Source of the DNA: Echinarachnius parma
Taxonomy: Eukaryota; Echinodermata; Echinoidea; Clypeasteroida; Echinarachniidae
Assembly: GCA_037951105.1 (NCBI GenBank)
Contig: JBAMJV010003377.1
Coordinates: 111,212-175,211, forward strand
Reading direction: 5' to 3'
Length of the DNA stretch: 64,000 bases
Below, piece after piece: positions 37,301 to 49,814 of the stretch. The translations under genes were made by a program, and so were the position numbers. Each line of letters begins with the position of its first letter. Positions within the stretch are counted from its first letter, which is position 1. The notes below the pieces were generated by a model. The model had not been told where the DNA came from. It made no database searches and worked only from the letters and a program-made list of their open reading frames with translations.

Positions 37301-38210
37301 CAAAGACAATTTATATTGTTGTCTATGCTTGTATTACAATGCAGGCCTATATAGAAGTTACACGCCCTGGGCATATTTTTACCTAATACAATGTTTTATG
37401 ATTTACTTTCTTATGATACATATCACCATTATAATATAGGATGTTTCGGTCAATTTCGGAAGTTGGCCACACGTATTCATTTTGTGTGCATTTAATTTCG
37501 CCGATTTTGTAACCGCAGCTGTATTTTGCAGTTCAAATTCGTTTTTTTAGCATTTGATTTCCTATAACGATCATTCAAAAACATTTTGTTTGCATTCGAT
37601 TTAAAACGCGTTTCTATTTTGTAAAATTGTCATTCAATTTAAAGCGAGAAATCCGTGATTACGTAATACCGCCTTCCGTGAATTCCGAAATTGAATGCAA
37701 TAGCGTGCTGTTTAAATTGAATGCTTTAAGTGCTTAATCACTTGACCGACGAGCTAAATAGCATGAATGAAATACAATTTTGAACGACATTTTCAATTTG
37801 AATGAACCGCTTATCAATACGAATGGAAAGTTTACGAAAGTGGCCGGGAAAATTTAAAGTAGACCTATTTATATTCATGGGAGGCCGAATAACGTACGAA
37901 TTCCTTTTTGGTAATAAATTTAGTTTTTTTGAACATCAACATTTCAATTCACCCATGTTGTTTTGAAATAAATATGGTTATAGATTATTCACAAGCCTTT
38001 TCATATATAAGACCAATTGTTGTTTGGCAAGAAACTGAATGCAAAATGGTATATTTTGTTTCATGACTTTCCATACCTTTAAATGGGACCACCAGTCAAA
38101 GAACTGCAAACAACTATATGTTTTGGTACCGTTGTGTGATGTTAAATAGATGCTTAACACTTTGCAAAGGGTTGTGTAATTCATAAACAATACAATTAAT
38201 TACCCTCACT

Positions 38211-38241
38211 TACGGAACCATCATTATCTGATGGTTCCGTA
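38211..38241. repeat. Perfect hairpin, 13-bp stem
   Basis: tacggaaccatca, loop ttatc, tgatggttccgta. Isolated; no gene next to it. Confidence 0.7.
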
Positions 38242-40637
38242 TGCACACAACGTCTGAGAGTGCACCAATTTTATTCACGCGTGCGTTTGAAGACAATAGA
38301 ACATAGGAGAACATGGACAAAGGTATATTCTTCGTATATATGCAGACCCATGATTGCACTCATGGTGATGCGTATTCTAATTATATATTTTTTTCCGGAA
38401 ACATATTTTTCTGAACTTGTTGGATGGAATGGACTACTAAAGATATTACCTTTCATTTATAAGAATATTATTTGTGGGTGGTGGTACCCGTTAACTTTTT
38501 TCTGTACCATGGAAAAATGCCATTCCAACAGAAAGATTATTCTACAATATGCACCTTTAAAGTATATAATATGCACCTTATTGCATTCTATATATCATAA
38601 TCAGTGGCGAAATGAGCAAAAACATTGGGGGGGGGGGGGCAGACAAAATCCGCATCACCACCAGGTATAGCGTAATGGCAGGGTTGCCACCTTTGAGCAA
38701 GCGGTGAGCATGCGACTTTGCGAGGGAACTTTGCGACCACCCCGAAGGAGCGAAGCGACTGAGCGGGGGGAGGGTGTGGGAGAGTGTCCCCCTCCCACGG
38801 TAGGGAGCTTATCCATTTTGGGACTTGAAAATGTGCAATCTGGTGCATTTTCGGACTTGACGCCATGTACTATAAGTATGTGGGTAACGTCATGATTCTC
38901 ATCAGGCGACTGGAAAAAAGTTAAATTTGTTTCATGAAGAAAACATAATTATCAAATATGCACCCCCAAAAATAATATTCGCGAAGTGACATATACAATT
39001 CAAACATTGCACCAAATGCCACATTAGTTTAATACTGTGTAACAACATGAACAAGGTATACCAGACGTAGACAAGACCGATGCGAAGCGAAGCGACCTAG
39101 GGGGGGGGGGGGGGGGGGGAGGGTAAGAGAGCTTTTGCAACTTTCTACTTGAAATTATGCAATATGGTGCATACCTGGAAGGAAATTTGACTTGACATGA
39201 AGTAGAATCTGGTTTATCATGTCTCAAGAAAATATCCCTTTTAAGGGGGGGGGGGGGCACTAGCCCCACACCAGTAAGCCAGTGATCATAATAACAAAGA
39301 TCCAACATTATTTTGTCATGTAAATGGACGTTTGGTTTGATTTATATGGAAGAAACTTTTTTTCTCGAGTAAAGACGCCAAGATATTATTTGGCTTTCCC
39401 CTAGTCGACTAAAAATACACGCGTGACGCCATTTTTTACCCCTTTTTGAGTGTTCGGAAAAGACAACCGATATCAATTGCTCGATGTGACAGCGCCACCT
39501 TTGAATCGAGAGAATATGCCATATTGTAAACTTATTGTAAACTTATTCTTATCATTGAACTAATAATGTTATATGTTGGACAAGGAGGTGTATTTATTTG
39601 AATAACATGACACGTTTCCCTAGAAATGAATACAATGAAATACGGTATGTATAAGTTGTTGCGTTATAGATTATATTATTATACTTATTTGTAATAAAAA
39701 GTTATGTTATTGTATAGCATAACATAAATCATTTGTAAACAGGGAAAACAGAAGTGCATCCGAGACATTATTGTATGGGTATAATTATATGTTAAAACAA
39801 AATATGCACAATTTATACAAAATAATAAAATTGTTTAGTTGATGCAAGCTAGTCGGAGTACGTCTACCATATTTTACACTTTTGGACAATTACCAACAAT
39901 AACAATTCATATCTTCGGTTATGTTTGCACTACCCACAAATCCGCGAAAAGCTAGGGTATACATTATCAATTCATTCATATCAATGTTAAAATTAATGAT
40001 ACAGAACTGAGTACCTCGTACATGACTTAATGCATGCACTTATACATCAATCTCCGGTTGCAACGCGAAAAACTGTCCGCACTCAAAACTACGTCCGTGG
40101 CAACATGTGAGTGAGTAGTAACACATTGAGGTCTGATCTCGAGTCGGAATCTAGTAAAAGAAATAAAAATGAAGTCTACCAACGCGTTAGGGTTAGGGTT
40201 ATAGGTTTAGTTATTTCTAAAAAGTGATACAACATACAAAAAATGAATAATATTTTTTGATAATCGATTTAATAGATTAGCTTTTAATAATGACGCCCAT
40301 GACGCAAGGAATATTTTTGATTTATATCCCCAAACTCCTCTTTTCACCCCGGACAGAATTATCACCGACAACGAGAATTCCTTTGGTAAAAGCGAAAAGC
40401 GCGACCTATTTTTGTATTTATTAGGAAGACAGACAAAAAGAAAAGAAAAGAAGAAGTCATATTTTATCATTTATGTGACGTAATTTCTTCTGAACCCCAT
40501 TAACATAACCCAGGGTTTGTCATCGTGAGGAGATGGGGGGGGGGGGGGGGGGGGGGGGGGCAACGTTTGTCTAAACATTAACCTACTAAAAGAGGACGTT
40601 TTTTAAATGTTAGATAATAGATTATAACAATAGATTA

Positions 40638-41053
40638 CAACATTATGTTGTATAAACGCGCGCTCCGTTTATATCCGTTATGCCTTCCCGCAAGAACCAC
40701 GTATTTACATTTTTTAAGAATGCAATGAAACGGGGCTATTATAGGTATCAATTTCGTGGCTATATCGTGGCAATACGTAGCGATACGTGATAATACATAG
40801 CAGTTCTGGGTTTTTATGCCACTTACGTAGAGGGAGTCAGAGCAAAGATCTAAAAAATAATGTTCGAAATTCTGCCACGACATGGCTTTTGTTATCAGCT
40901 TTACCTTCTCGTATATAAGTGGCACGAAAGCACAGTTATGCCACATCTTGCCACGGGAATTGCCCCGTTTCATTGTATTCCACAATAATGCCAATACGTG
41001 GCTCTCACAGGGAGGCTTTACGGTGTGACGGGGACATTACGTATAATGTTGTG
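40638..41053. mobile_element. Foldback element
   Basis: caatgaaacggggc at about 40722 is inverted as gccccgtttcattg at about 40961. Outer parts (aaccacgtattt / ccaatacgtggctc; caacattatgttgtata / acgtataatgttg) also pair. About 415 bp with moderately diverged arms. Confidence 0.7.
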
Positions 41054-41141
41054 CAAGTGTCACGTTTACACACGATTTCGCCCATTGCTGACGAAATGGA
41101 GCGGCCTGTGCGCAATTTTCTAAACTTAACGATATAGAGTA

Positions 41142-41301
41142 CAGTCAAACCTGTGTATAGTGACCACCTATGGGAAACAAGAATAGTGGCCACTGTAAAC
41201 AGGTGACCGCTATAGACAAGTTCCATAACGCAGTTATTGTCCCTGCACGAATCATTATTGATGGCCAATAGACAGATGGCCACTAAGATAGGTTTTGACC
41301 G
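41142..41301. mobile_element. CAGTCAAACC MITE
   Basis: Ends CAGTCAAACCTGTGTATAG ... GATAGGTTTTGACCG, with TA flanks. Confidence 0.8.
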
Positions 41302-42328
41302 TAGCTTTTAAAAGTTTGGTTGTAATTTATTTAACTTCAAGGGCAGTATATTAAGAAGCCAATGATTTCTTTGAGTGGTGGAGGGGGGGGGGGGGGGGGG
41401 GGGGTTAGCTAGCCCCTGACCTTGCCCCATCGCTGCTGCAACAGTTAGAACGTCTATAATAAGACGGGGCGCCATCTGTATTAAATTTACATCTTTGCAA
41501 ACAATATTTTATGATGCGATGAAAGGGGAAATACAATAAAAAATACAATGCTTTAAAAGTGGCTTGGATCGTAAATCAGATGCGCGGTGCCATCTTGCGA
41601 AGGCGCGTTGCATAGCCCATTACACAGTGGCTCCGTGTTATGCAGCGCTCACAAACAAGCCTATTTCAAAATTGCGATCCACGGTGTGTCGGTGTTGCAT
41701 CCCCCCCCCCCCCCCCCCCCACGCATGTTAATCTTTAAATTCAAGAGACTCGTATACGTAATTACGTATACGTAGCGAAAACCGGTCACAAATATAGTAA
41801 ATAAGTAACTATACAACATTATACAAGCGAAAGTGTCCGGTCTCTCGGACACAATTCCCTCGTAAAAGTGGAATTTCTCCATGCATTACATGCAGTTGCC
41901 AGTGAGAGCTAAAAGCCCGACCCATTTATTTTATTTTATTTTCGGAAAGCACCAATAAATTTGTGATTTTTATTGCGAACGTCACGTCATTCCGGCCTAA
42001 CAAATAGTGGCACCACCTGTAGCACAACACAGAGCTGTTGCAAGATTCATTTTACATTTATATATTTTTGGTATATTGTCAAAATACACATAACTTATTT
42101 GAGAACTCTAGCAGTTATCACATACCCTTCTGAATTTGTATTACCAATAGAAGCATGGAACAAGTTTCGGTTTGCCGATTTTCTCGTTATAAAAATATTT
42201 ATGATTTAAAATGTTTGAATTTAAAAGTCTCCTCGGGAGACGTTCAAATATGTAGACATGTATGCCATCAGTTAGCAAAAAGCACCTTTCAGTTTCGTTC
42301 ATTACTCGATCACATGACATTCATTTAA

Positions 42329-42708
42329 AGGGATCCAGTAACTTTACTGACAAGTGCAAAAAGTGATGAGTGATTAATAAAATGTGTATTGGTGTGATAT
42401 GATATGTCCACAAAGTAATGTGTATTACAAATTTAACGTTAATTGAATGTTTTTGGCCGAGAAATGCGCAAAAATGCAAAGTGATATTCACTAACTCATT
42501 GCACTTACTTTGTACACGGCTTAAATTATCCCGTAGACAGTTTAACATCTGAACACTTCAATCGTAAATATCTTTTGAACGAAATGGAAATTTGAAAAAC
42601 CGAAACCTGTCCCGTGCTTTTATTGTTAATATAAATATGACAAGGTATGAGAGAACCATTAGAGTTCCAAGTAAGTTTTGAGAATTTTGACAATGTTACT
42701 AAGTCCCT
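42329..42708. mobile_element. TTAA-MITE family 2 copy
   Basis: Starts AGGGATCCAGTAACTTTAC after TTAA, ends CAATGTTACTAAGTCCCT; the right flank reads TATA, a changed TTAA. Confidence 0.78.
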
Positions 42709-43109
42709 TATACATAATTATAACTTTCATACATCACTCAGGGTACATTACTTTACCAGATCACAGAGATATACATTTTTATCAACTCTTTGCTAGTTTT
42801 TGCATATTTAAATGAAGGTACTTAACCCTTTAATTTTTTTATTTTTTAGATTCATGCAAGAAAACATAATAGATTTGAAATATATGCCTTTATGAAAATG
42901 TACTGAATATACATGTATAGGTTACAGACTTTACTTCAAAACTTACCAAAACTATTATATAGTTATAAATGGAGGCCTATATGAAATTGTGTTGCATGCT
43001 TTACTGGGTGTCTTTCTTGATCCGCATTATGCATGACATTCAATTTCGTTCGCTTTTTATTCCGTCTGCCACTTTCTCATATATATTGCGTCCGATAAAT
43101 CTCCTGACT

Positions 43110-44035
43110 TGATTAAAGTTCCTGCTTTCGCCCCCGACCCCTTTCAAGTATTATCTTCTTTCTCTTTCTCTATGTCTCTTTCTATCTTTAAAAAAATATC
43201 CACTCCACCTTTCTCTCTCTCTCCATATTTCTTTAACTTTATATACATCTATCGTCTCTCTCTGGCCTTGTCTTCCCGTTTCTCTTATTACAGTGGCTGA
43301 CTTGATTGGAGGCCCAAATTCAGCCCCATTTTGCAATCACAATCTATCAGATCTATCCTTTTCTTTCTTTGCAATTTGTATCTCTCATACCTCCCTCTCC
43401 GTATCCATCTTTCTTGTTCTTCTCAATCTCAAACTTTCTCTCGCCATGTCTAGCATTACCTCAAATTACAGCGGTGAATCTCCTGACATGATAGCAAATT
43501 CCGGATTCAGCCCCTATAGCTTGGAATATAAAATCTCTTTAATTATGTATGATTAAAATAGAAGCGACACTGCAGCTCATTGTCTCCCCCCCCCCCCCCC
43601 CTCTCACCCGGCTTTCTCTCCTTTGCACCCCACTCTCCCCCTTTCACCTCTTTCTCTTTTATAGTATTTCTCTTTACTATAATCTCTGTCCTCCATCCCC
43701 CCTCTCTCCCTCTCTTTCCCCCTCTCCCTCCTTACCCCTCTCCCTCGCACTCACCCCTCTCCCCCTCTCCCCCCTCCCTCACCCCCTCTCTCTCTCACAA
43801 TCTCTCATCCTCAACTCCCCTCTACCTTCATCCCCTCTCTCTCCCTATCCCCCTCTCCCCCTCCCTCACCTCCTCTCCCTCTCCAACTCTCTTACTCAAC
43901 TCCCCTCTACCATCCTCTAATATCTCCCCCTCTCCCCTCTCTCTTCACATACTTTTCTCCCTATACACATTTCCGTTATTTTGTATCTCTCTCTCACATT
44001 TCCTACTCATCCTTCTCTCTCTTTCAACTCCACCA
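43110..44035 (+). repeat. Long polypyrimidine (CT-rich) tract
   Basis: Dense in ctctctccccc-type sequence, strongest at 43581-44000, with almost no purines over long stretches. Long open frames here (for example 43580-44386) are composition artefacts. Confidence 0.85.
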
Positions 44036-44464
44036 CAACAATGCTATTCTTCGACGCGGCAGCTGCACTTAGTGGCAAAGGGTCAGTTGGAGAAAGATGA
44101 CGTCACAGCTCGGAATGACGTCAAACGAAAGAGACAGCTGATGAGTTTTCGTGAGTCACGTGGTTCCCGGAGACTGCCTCCAAAAACTAGGGCACCTTGT
44201 GATTTAAAGCTCTTCTTTAATTGCGAATTTGCAATCAAACAGAGTGGACAGTTTTATATTTTAGAAAAGGAATCACAATATGTACATGTTTTGAATACAA
44301 AATGTTCAATCTTGCAGGTGTCTGCATATAGCGCCCTTTGTGGTAGTGGCTGCTTTTTGAATGAAAACAGTTTAAAAAATAAGTAATTATGATTGATCTC
44401 TACCATTCTAGCATCGTAGTAAGATAACCCTCAGTTTTCAATGATGACACAAAAGTTTTACCCA

Positions 44465-45298
44465 AATAATTTAAGTTTTTACAAGAACTCGTCTTTATCT
44501 TTATAATAACAATAATAACATAATTATTTCAAACCAACATCTATCTATCCTAACTATCGCAGTAGACTATATATTTATTTGTCTACATTTGCACGCGTTA
44601 CAATATTTAGAATGCATGCATTGAATTATTCGTAATATGTTTCATACGTATGAGAGATCATAACTATATACATCAAAATTGTAACATTAAAGGGATCTAG
44701 TAACTTTGTTGAGATGTGCAAAAACTGATGAATGGTTGATGCAATGTATATTGTTGTTATCTCATATGTCCACAGGGTATTGTGTGAAAATTTCAAGTCA
44801 AATGGACAATGTATGGCCAAGTAATGAGCGAAAATGCAAAGTGATATTGGGTGATATTCACCAACTCACTGCATTCACTTTAATAATTTAAGTTTTTACA
44901 AGAACTCGTCTTTATCTTTATAATAACAATAATAACATAATTATTTCAAACCAACATCTATCTATCCTGACTATCGCAGTAGACTATATATTTATTTGTC
45001 TACATTTGCACGCGTTACAATATTTAGAATGCATGCATTGAATTATTCGTAATATGTTTCATACGTATGAGAGATCATAACTATATACATCAAAATTGTA
45101 TAAAGGGATCTAGTAACTTTGTTGAGATGTGCAAAAACTGATGAATGGTTGATGCAATGTATATTGTTGTTATCTCATATGTCCACAGGGTATTGTGTGA
45201 AAATTTCAAGTCAAATGGACAATGTATGGCCAAGTAATGAGCGAAAATGCAAAGTGATATTGGGTGATATTCACCAACTCACTGCATTCACTTTGTAC
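44465..45298 (+). repeat. Direct tandem duplication, 417-bp unit
   Basis: 44465-44881 is repeated at 44882-45298 almost without change (aatttaagtttttacaagaa ... tcactgcattcacttt). The unit contains the first 181 bp of a family 2 TTAA element, so the duplication came after that insertion. Near identity implies a recent event. Confidence 0.9.
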
Positions 45299-45491
45299 AG
45301 GGATGAAAATCTCGCCCGGAGATTTTCTTATCTGAATACTTCAATCATACATATCTTTGTAATGAAAGGGAAATTTGAAAAACCGAAAGCTGTCCCATGA
45401 TTTTATTGTTAATACGAATACAACAAGGTATAAAGGAACCACTAGAATTAAAATTTTATTTTGAGGATTTGGACAATGTTACTAAGTCCCT
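45104..45491. mobile_element. TTAA-MITE family 2 copy (complete member of the duplicated pair)
   Basis: Starts AGGGATCTAGTAACTTTG, ends CAATGTTACTAAGTCCCT followed by TTAA. The left flank is TATA in this copy but TTAA in the duplicate at 44697-44700. Confidence 0.8.
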
Positions 45492-45540
45492 TTAATACAA
45501 TTACCAGTTAATGCAAGTTTGTTTAGGTTGCGGTTTTTCC

Positions 45541-45986
45541 TATACAACATGTCCCAAAATTAATTACAACGGGAATTTCTGCAACGATAACTTTAAAATA
45601 GTAGATCAATCAGAATGATATTTTCAGGGTATGAAACTATAACTTATTACCTACATCTTGCAGAAAACCCTATTCGATTTGCCTCAGTGGTCATGGAGAA
45701 TGAGGATCTTTTGTCAATCATGTCATGTGTCCATTTTCGTTCATAACGCGTGAACACAATGGACAACACGTCTCCTTACATTACAAAACCTGGAGGGAAG
45801 GGACTTCTTACATGATTGACAAAAGATCCTCATTCTCCATGACCACTGAAGCAATACGAATAGGGTTTTCTGCAAGATGTAGGTAATTAGTTTCATACCC
45901 TGAGATATCATTCTGATTGATCTACTATCTTTAAAGTTATCGTTGCAGAAAGTCCCGTTGTAATTAATTTTGGGACATGTTGTATA
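45541..45986. mobile_element. Foldback element, inverted arms of about 180 bp
   Basis: Left arm 45541-45722 (tatacaacatgtcccaaaat ... tcaatcatg) is the near-perfect inverse of right arm 45810-45986. The spacer is about 87 bp. The right end lies 8 bp before a 15-bp minisatellite. No clear target duplication found. Confidence 0.85.
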
Positions 45987-45993
45987 GTCTTTT

Positions 45994-46594
45994 AAAGGTG
46001 ACACGACATATGCTCCGCCGACATATGCTCCGCCGACAATTGCTCCGAAAAATGCGACAAATGCTCCGCGACAAATGCTCCGCGATATTTGCTCTGCCGA
46101 CATTTGCTCCGACGACAATTGCTCCGCCGACAAATGCTCCGCCGACATTTGCTCCGCCGGCAAATGCTCCACCGACATTTGCTCCGCCGACAAATGCTCC
46201 GCCGACATTTGCTCCGCCGACAAATGCTCCGCCGACATTTGCTCCGCCGACAAATGCTCCGCCGACAAATGCTCCGAAGATGCGACAATTGCTCCGCCGA
46301 CATATGCTCCGCCGACAATTGCTCCGCCGACATTTGCTCCGCCGACAATTACTCCGCCGACAAATGCTCCGAAGATGCGACAATTGCTCCGCCGAAAATG
46401 CTTCGAATATGCGACAATTGCTTAGCCGACAATTGTTCCGCCAAAATATGCTCCGGAGATACGACATTTGCTCCGGTGACAATTGCTCCGCAGAAATATA
46501 TGCTCTGAAGATGACAGTACTTCAAATGGTCCAAATACAACATATGTTCCTCAACGATAATTGTTCCACCGACATTTACTCCGCTGAAGATTAA
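45994..46594 (+). repeat. 15-bp minisatellite array (GCTCCGCCGACAWWT), plus orientation
   Basis: About 35 units of gctccgccgac plus a 4-base core alternating aaat, attt, aatt and atat. The first units are irregular (gctccgaaaaatgcg, gctccgcgac) and the last quarter is degenerate. Because 15 is a multiple of three, all frames stay open over long stretches; these are not genes. Confidence 0.9.
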
Positions 46595-47509
46595 ACTCTT
46601 GAATGAATTCTCAAGTACCTTTGGTATGAAGTGCGCTTTTATATGTTATGCGAATCTCTTGTGAAATTGGAGTACAATCGATTCAGTAACCATCGATTCA
46701 TTCAAATATTTTATTGGCTGGTTTGTTTGTTTCACGTTTCTTTATACAGGGTGGGGGGGGGGGGGGGCAGTCAAGCCCAGTGTTGTAAGGATGCGTGACC
46801 CTGCATCTAGTAGCAGAAGGGGAGGCGCAATAACACACAACACTGGCTTTAGTTTTTGATGTTACATTGGGGTTCGACTGGAGTCGAACCACGGACCCTC
46901 ATACATTAGTATCCGAAAATGCTGTGATGAATGGTATACTGTTCGAAGCAATCATCAAGCGAAGGGCATGATACTGGTGATAAGATCGATCATGAATAGA
47001 AAAAAGAAAAGTCTTTATAATCACTGTATTTGTATTACTCAGACTCTTTATGAATCAAGAAATTGTTCCGCATGAGTTCAAAATTTATCCACGTTTTATC
47101 AAAATTCAAAGAACGTAATTTTCACCCACTGTTAAATTTTCGGAGTTCCAATTTTGTTTAGATTTGTTCATCGTTCACTGAACAACGAGGGCCCAATTTG
47201 TGACACTTCTAAACGCCCCCCCCCCACCCCGTAAACGATTAAGGCTGCCTTATTGTCCAACAGAAAAGCACAAACTTCCAATGCATTTTGCATTCTTATA
47301 AACGGAAGGATTGGCAGGAATTAGCAGAAATTTGAAATTCAATAATCTAAGGAATTGAGGGGTCCTCTTACCTCCACAGTGAGGTAAGATGGACACTTCA
47401 CCCCTTTAGTGACTATGACGTCATATTCCATAAAAAGCAATATGTGATCAATTTTATTGTTAATATGTGAAGAATAGATTGTCTTCTAGACGATGTGATC
47501 TTTATTTAA

Positions 47510-47822
47510 AGGGGTAGTACAGTTTTGGTAAGGCTGAACTTTAGTAACCAACCCTGGACAGTTACTTGATAAACTAATGGTTATAACTCCACCATGCTCG
47601 AAGGTATACAAAATTACAAACGACTTAGTAAAACGCCTGTTATCATTCAAAAAGAGCCATTTAAACACAAGAGGGCGCTTTTCTAAACAGGCATTGGTTT
47701 CAACCATTTTCATACAAAATTATGCATGTGGTGTTTTATTGGAATGATGATTAGATAGAGAGATCATCAACAACTATTCCAAAAATGATTTTGAAATTTT
47801 TTGAAAAAGTGCAAGCATTTAA
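47510..47822 (-). mobile_element. TTAA-MITE family 1, truncated copy
   Basis: Starts after TTAA at 47506-47509 with GGGGTAGTACAGTTTTGGT in reverse orientation and is cut off about 15 bp before a 15-bp minisatellite array starts. Confidence 0.8.
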
Positions 47823-47836
47823 AAAATATTATTTGG

Positions 47837-48212
47837 GCATTTGTCTGCGGAGCATTTGGCGGCTGAGCAAATGTCGGCGGAGCAATTGTCGCGGAGCAAT
47901 TGTCGCGGAGCAATTGTCGGCGGAGCAAATGTCGCGGAGCAATTGTCGCAGCTTCGGAGCATATGTCGGCGGAGCAAATGTCGGCGGAGCAAATGTCGGC
48001 AGAGCATTTGTCGGCGGAGCAATTGTCGGCGGAGCAAATGTCGGCGGAGCATTTGTCGGCGGAGCAAGTGTCGGCGGAGCATTTGTCGGCGGAGCAATTG
48101 TCGGCGGAGCATTTGTCGGCGGAGCAAATATCGCGGAGCATTTGTCGCGGAGCACTTGTCGCATTTTTCGGAGCAAATGTCGGCGGAGCATATGTCGGCG
48201 GAGCATATGTCA
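47837..48212 (-). repeat. 15-bp minisatellite array, opposite orientation
   Basis: Same unit as the 46-kb array in reverse complement. Read on the - strand it begins with the same order of variant units (two atat units, then gctccgaaaaatgcgac, then gctccgcgac), so the two arrays share a common head and are copies of one dispersed unit. Confidence 0.9.
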
Positions 48213-49248
48213 TGGAACCCTTTTAAATCCTTCTTGTAAAGTACAAACATAAATACAAACACATACCATTGATTTTGTTATTACAAGAAATAGAACGGAA
48301 TATAGTCATGACAATGCAATCGAAATTGTGTATAAAATAATGTGGATCAACCTAGCTCCAAATGTAGTGGCTAAAATTAACATGAGAATACTGAGTTGCG
48401 AAATATTCTAAATGGATACGCAACATGTATTGCAATAATATTGTTTATATTTGCGACAATTCCTTTTTGAAAGCTTCGAAGCTGAAATGCAGTTAACGTT
48501 AAAGTGGATTTTCTCCATCTTACCTCCGCTCTCAGAGTAAATCATAAAGTTAAGTTTTACGAAATCGTACCGAACGGGGTCAGTGGCAAAGCGCAGTCCA
48601 AATGATTGCTGGGGAGTGGAGGAGGGGGGGGGGGGGGGGGGGGGGGGACTTTAACACATTAGGGGGAACGCTCTATGTATTTCCGTTCATGTATTATATA
48701 TTTATTTATACGTACTTTTTTATTTATTTTTAAAGTTTTATTTTCACTCTCTTATATTTTGTATTGTTATTGTCATGTTATATGTTGTTGTTGTTGTTGT
48801 TTGTTTGTTTGTTTATTCATTGTTTTTTTTTACGGGGGGGGGGGGGCACGTGCCACTCGTGCCACTTGTAGCTACGCCTATAAAGGGAGCCTCATATACC
48901 GCAGGTAATATATTTGCATTACTCATACGTCCACTTGCAGAAAGGGCTAGCTAGAAGGGATGCATACATTTCGAATCGACCCATTTCTTAGCTGATGCAT
49001 GTTCTTTCCCATTCGACACGACATCCGCCCGAGGAGCTCTAAAATAATAAATCAAAAAATAGGAGCGAGGATGTCTATTTCTGGAGCTCAACCGAAGAAA
49101 GAAAAATGAAAAGAAATGAACAAGAATGAACAGTCTTTCTGAAAGTGCCTCATATTGTGGAATTTTCTCGACTTCCATACAAATGTAGGAAGAAGAAAGA
49201 TAATACAATTGACACCCCCAAAGAAGCCAACTTTTATCCGTAAGTTAA

Positions 49249-49811
49249 AGGGGTAGTTGAGTTTTGGTAGAGAGGGCGCTAAACAAAATAATTTTTTTGT
49301 GAGATAATGAAAAGAGTGTCAAATTTGAAAGAGCATACAATTTTAATGGCAGAATAAACTTTATTTGATCAAAATCGGTTCAGAAACGGCTGAAATATCC
49401 ATAAACATAACCATTTGTAATAAATGTGGGGCCCCACAAGTATTCGATAATTTTGAACCAGCCGTTAAAAATCGTTTTAAAATGCTTCCTCTTTTCAAAA
49501 AATTTCAAAAAGAGGTTTTTAGATAGCTGTTGATTATCTCTCTGTCTTATCACTATTTCAACAAAACATGACATGCACAATATTTTTTTTAAAATGGTTT
49601 AAGCAAATGCGTTTTTTGAAAGCGCCCTCTTTAGTTTAAACAGCTCTTTTTGAATGATAACAGGCTTTTTACTTAGTCGTTTGTAATTTTTGTATTTCTT
49701 TGAGCATGGTGGAGTTATAATTATTAGTTTGTAATATAATGGTGCAGGTTTTGGTTAATAAAATTCAGTTTGACTAAAACTGTATTCTCTCTACAGAACT
49801 CAACTATCCCT
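49249..49811 (+). mobile_element. TTAA-MITE family 1 copy
   Basis: TTAA at 49245-49248 and 49812-49815; starts AGGGGTAGTTGAGTTTTGGT, ends CTCAACTATCCCT. Confidence 0.85.
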
Positions 49812-49814
49812 TTA

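Larger units (their letters stand above)
33681..40637. other. Gene-poor DNA downstream of PSMD11
   Basis: No gene recognised. Holds the MITE at 34243, poly-C/poly-G patches at 35357-35670, 38629-38640, 39102-39119 and 39246-39257, an AT-rich block at 36400-37200, and two and a half ttaggg units at 40188-40201. Confidence 0.75.
46595..49248. other. Gene-poor DNA around the second minisatellite
   Basis: Apart from the truncated TTAA-MITE and the minisatellite there are only G runs (46747-46768, 48627-48647, 48835-48846), a TTG microsatellite at 48784-48801 and AT-rich DNA. Confidence 0.75.

Noticed and set aside
40186-40202. Telomere-like ttagggttagggtt (and ccctaaccctaaccc at about 62190)
   Set aside because: Only about two and a half units each and isolated, so not a telomere or clear interstitial telomeric array.
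43580-44386. Open frame of 268 codons
   Set aside because: Polypyrimidine low-complexity sequence (Pro/Ser/Leu), no recognisable domain, and the last part is unrelated unique DNA.
45994-46594. Possible CRISPR-like array
   Set aside because: There are no unique spacers: the 15-bp units are contiguous and the genome is eukaryotic.
45977-48262. Many overlapping open frames of 100-205 codons with repeats such as CSADICSAD and APPTFAPPT
   Set aside because: They arise in all frames from a 15-bp repeat lacking stop codons. No start context, splice sites or conservation.
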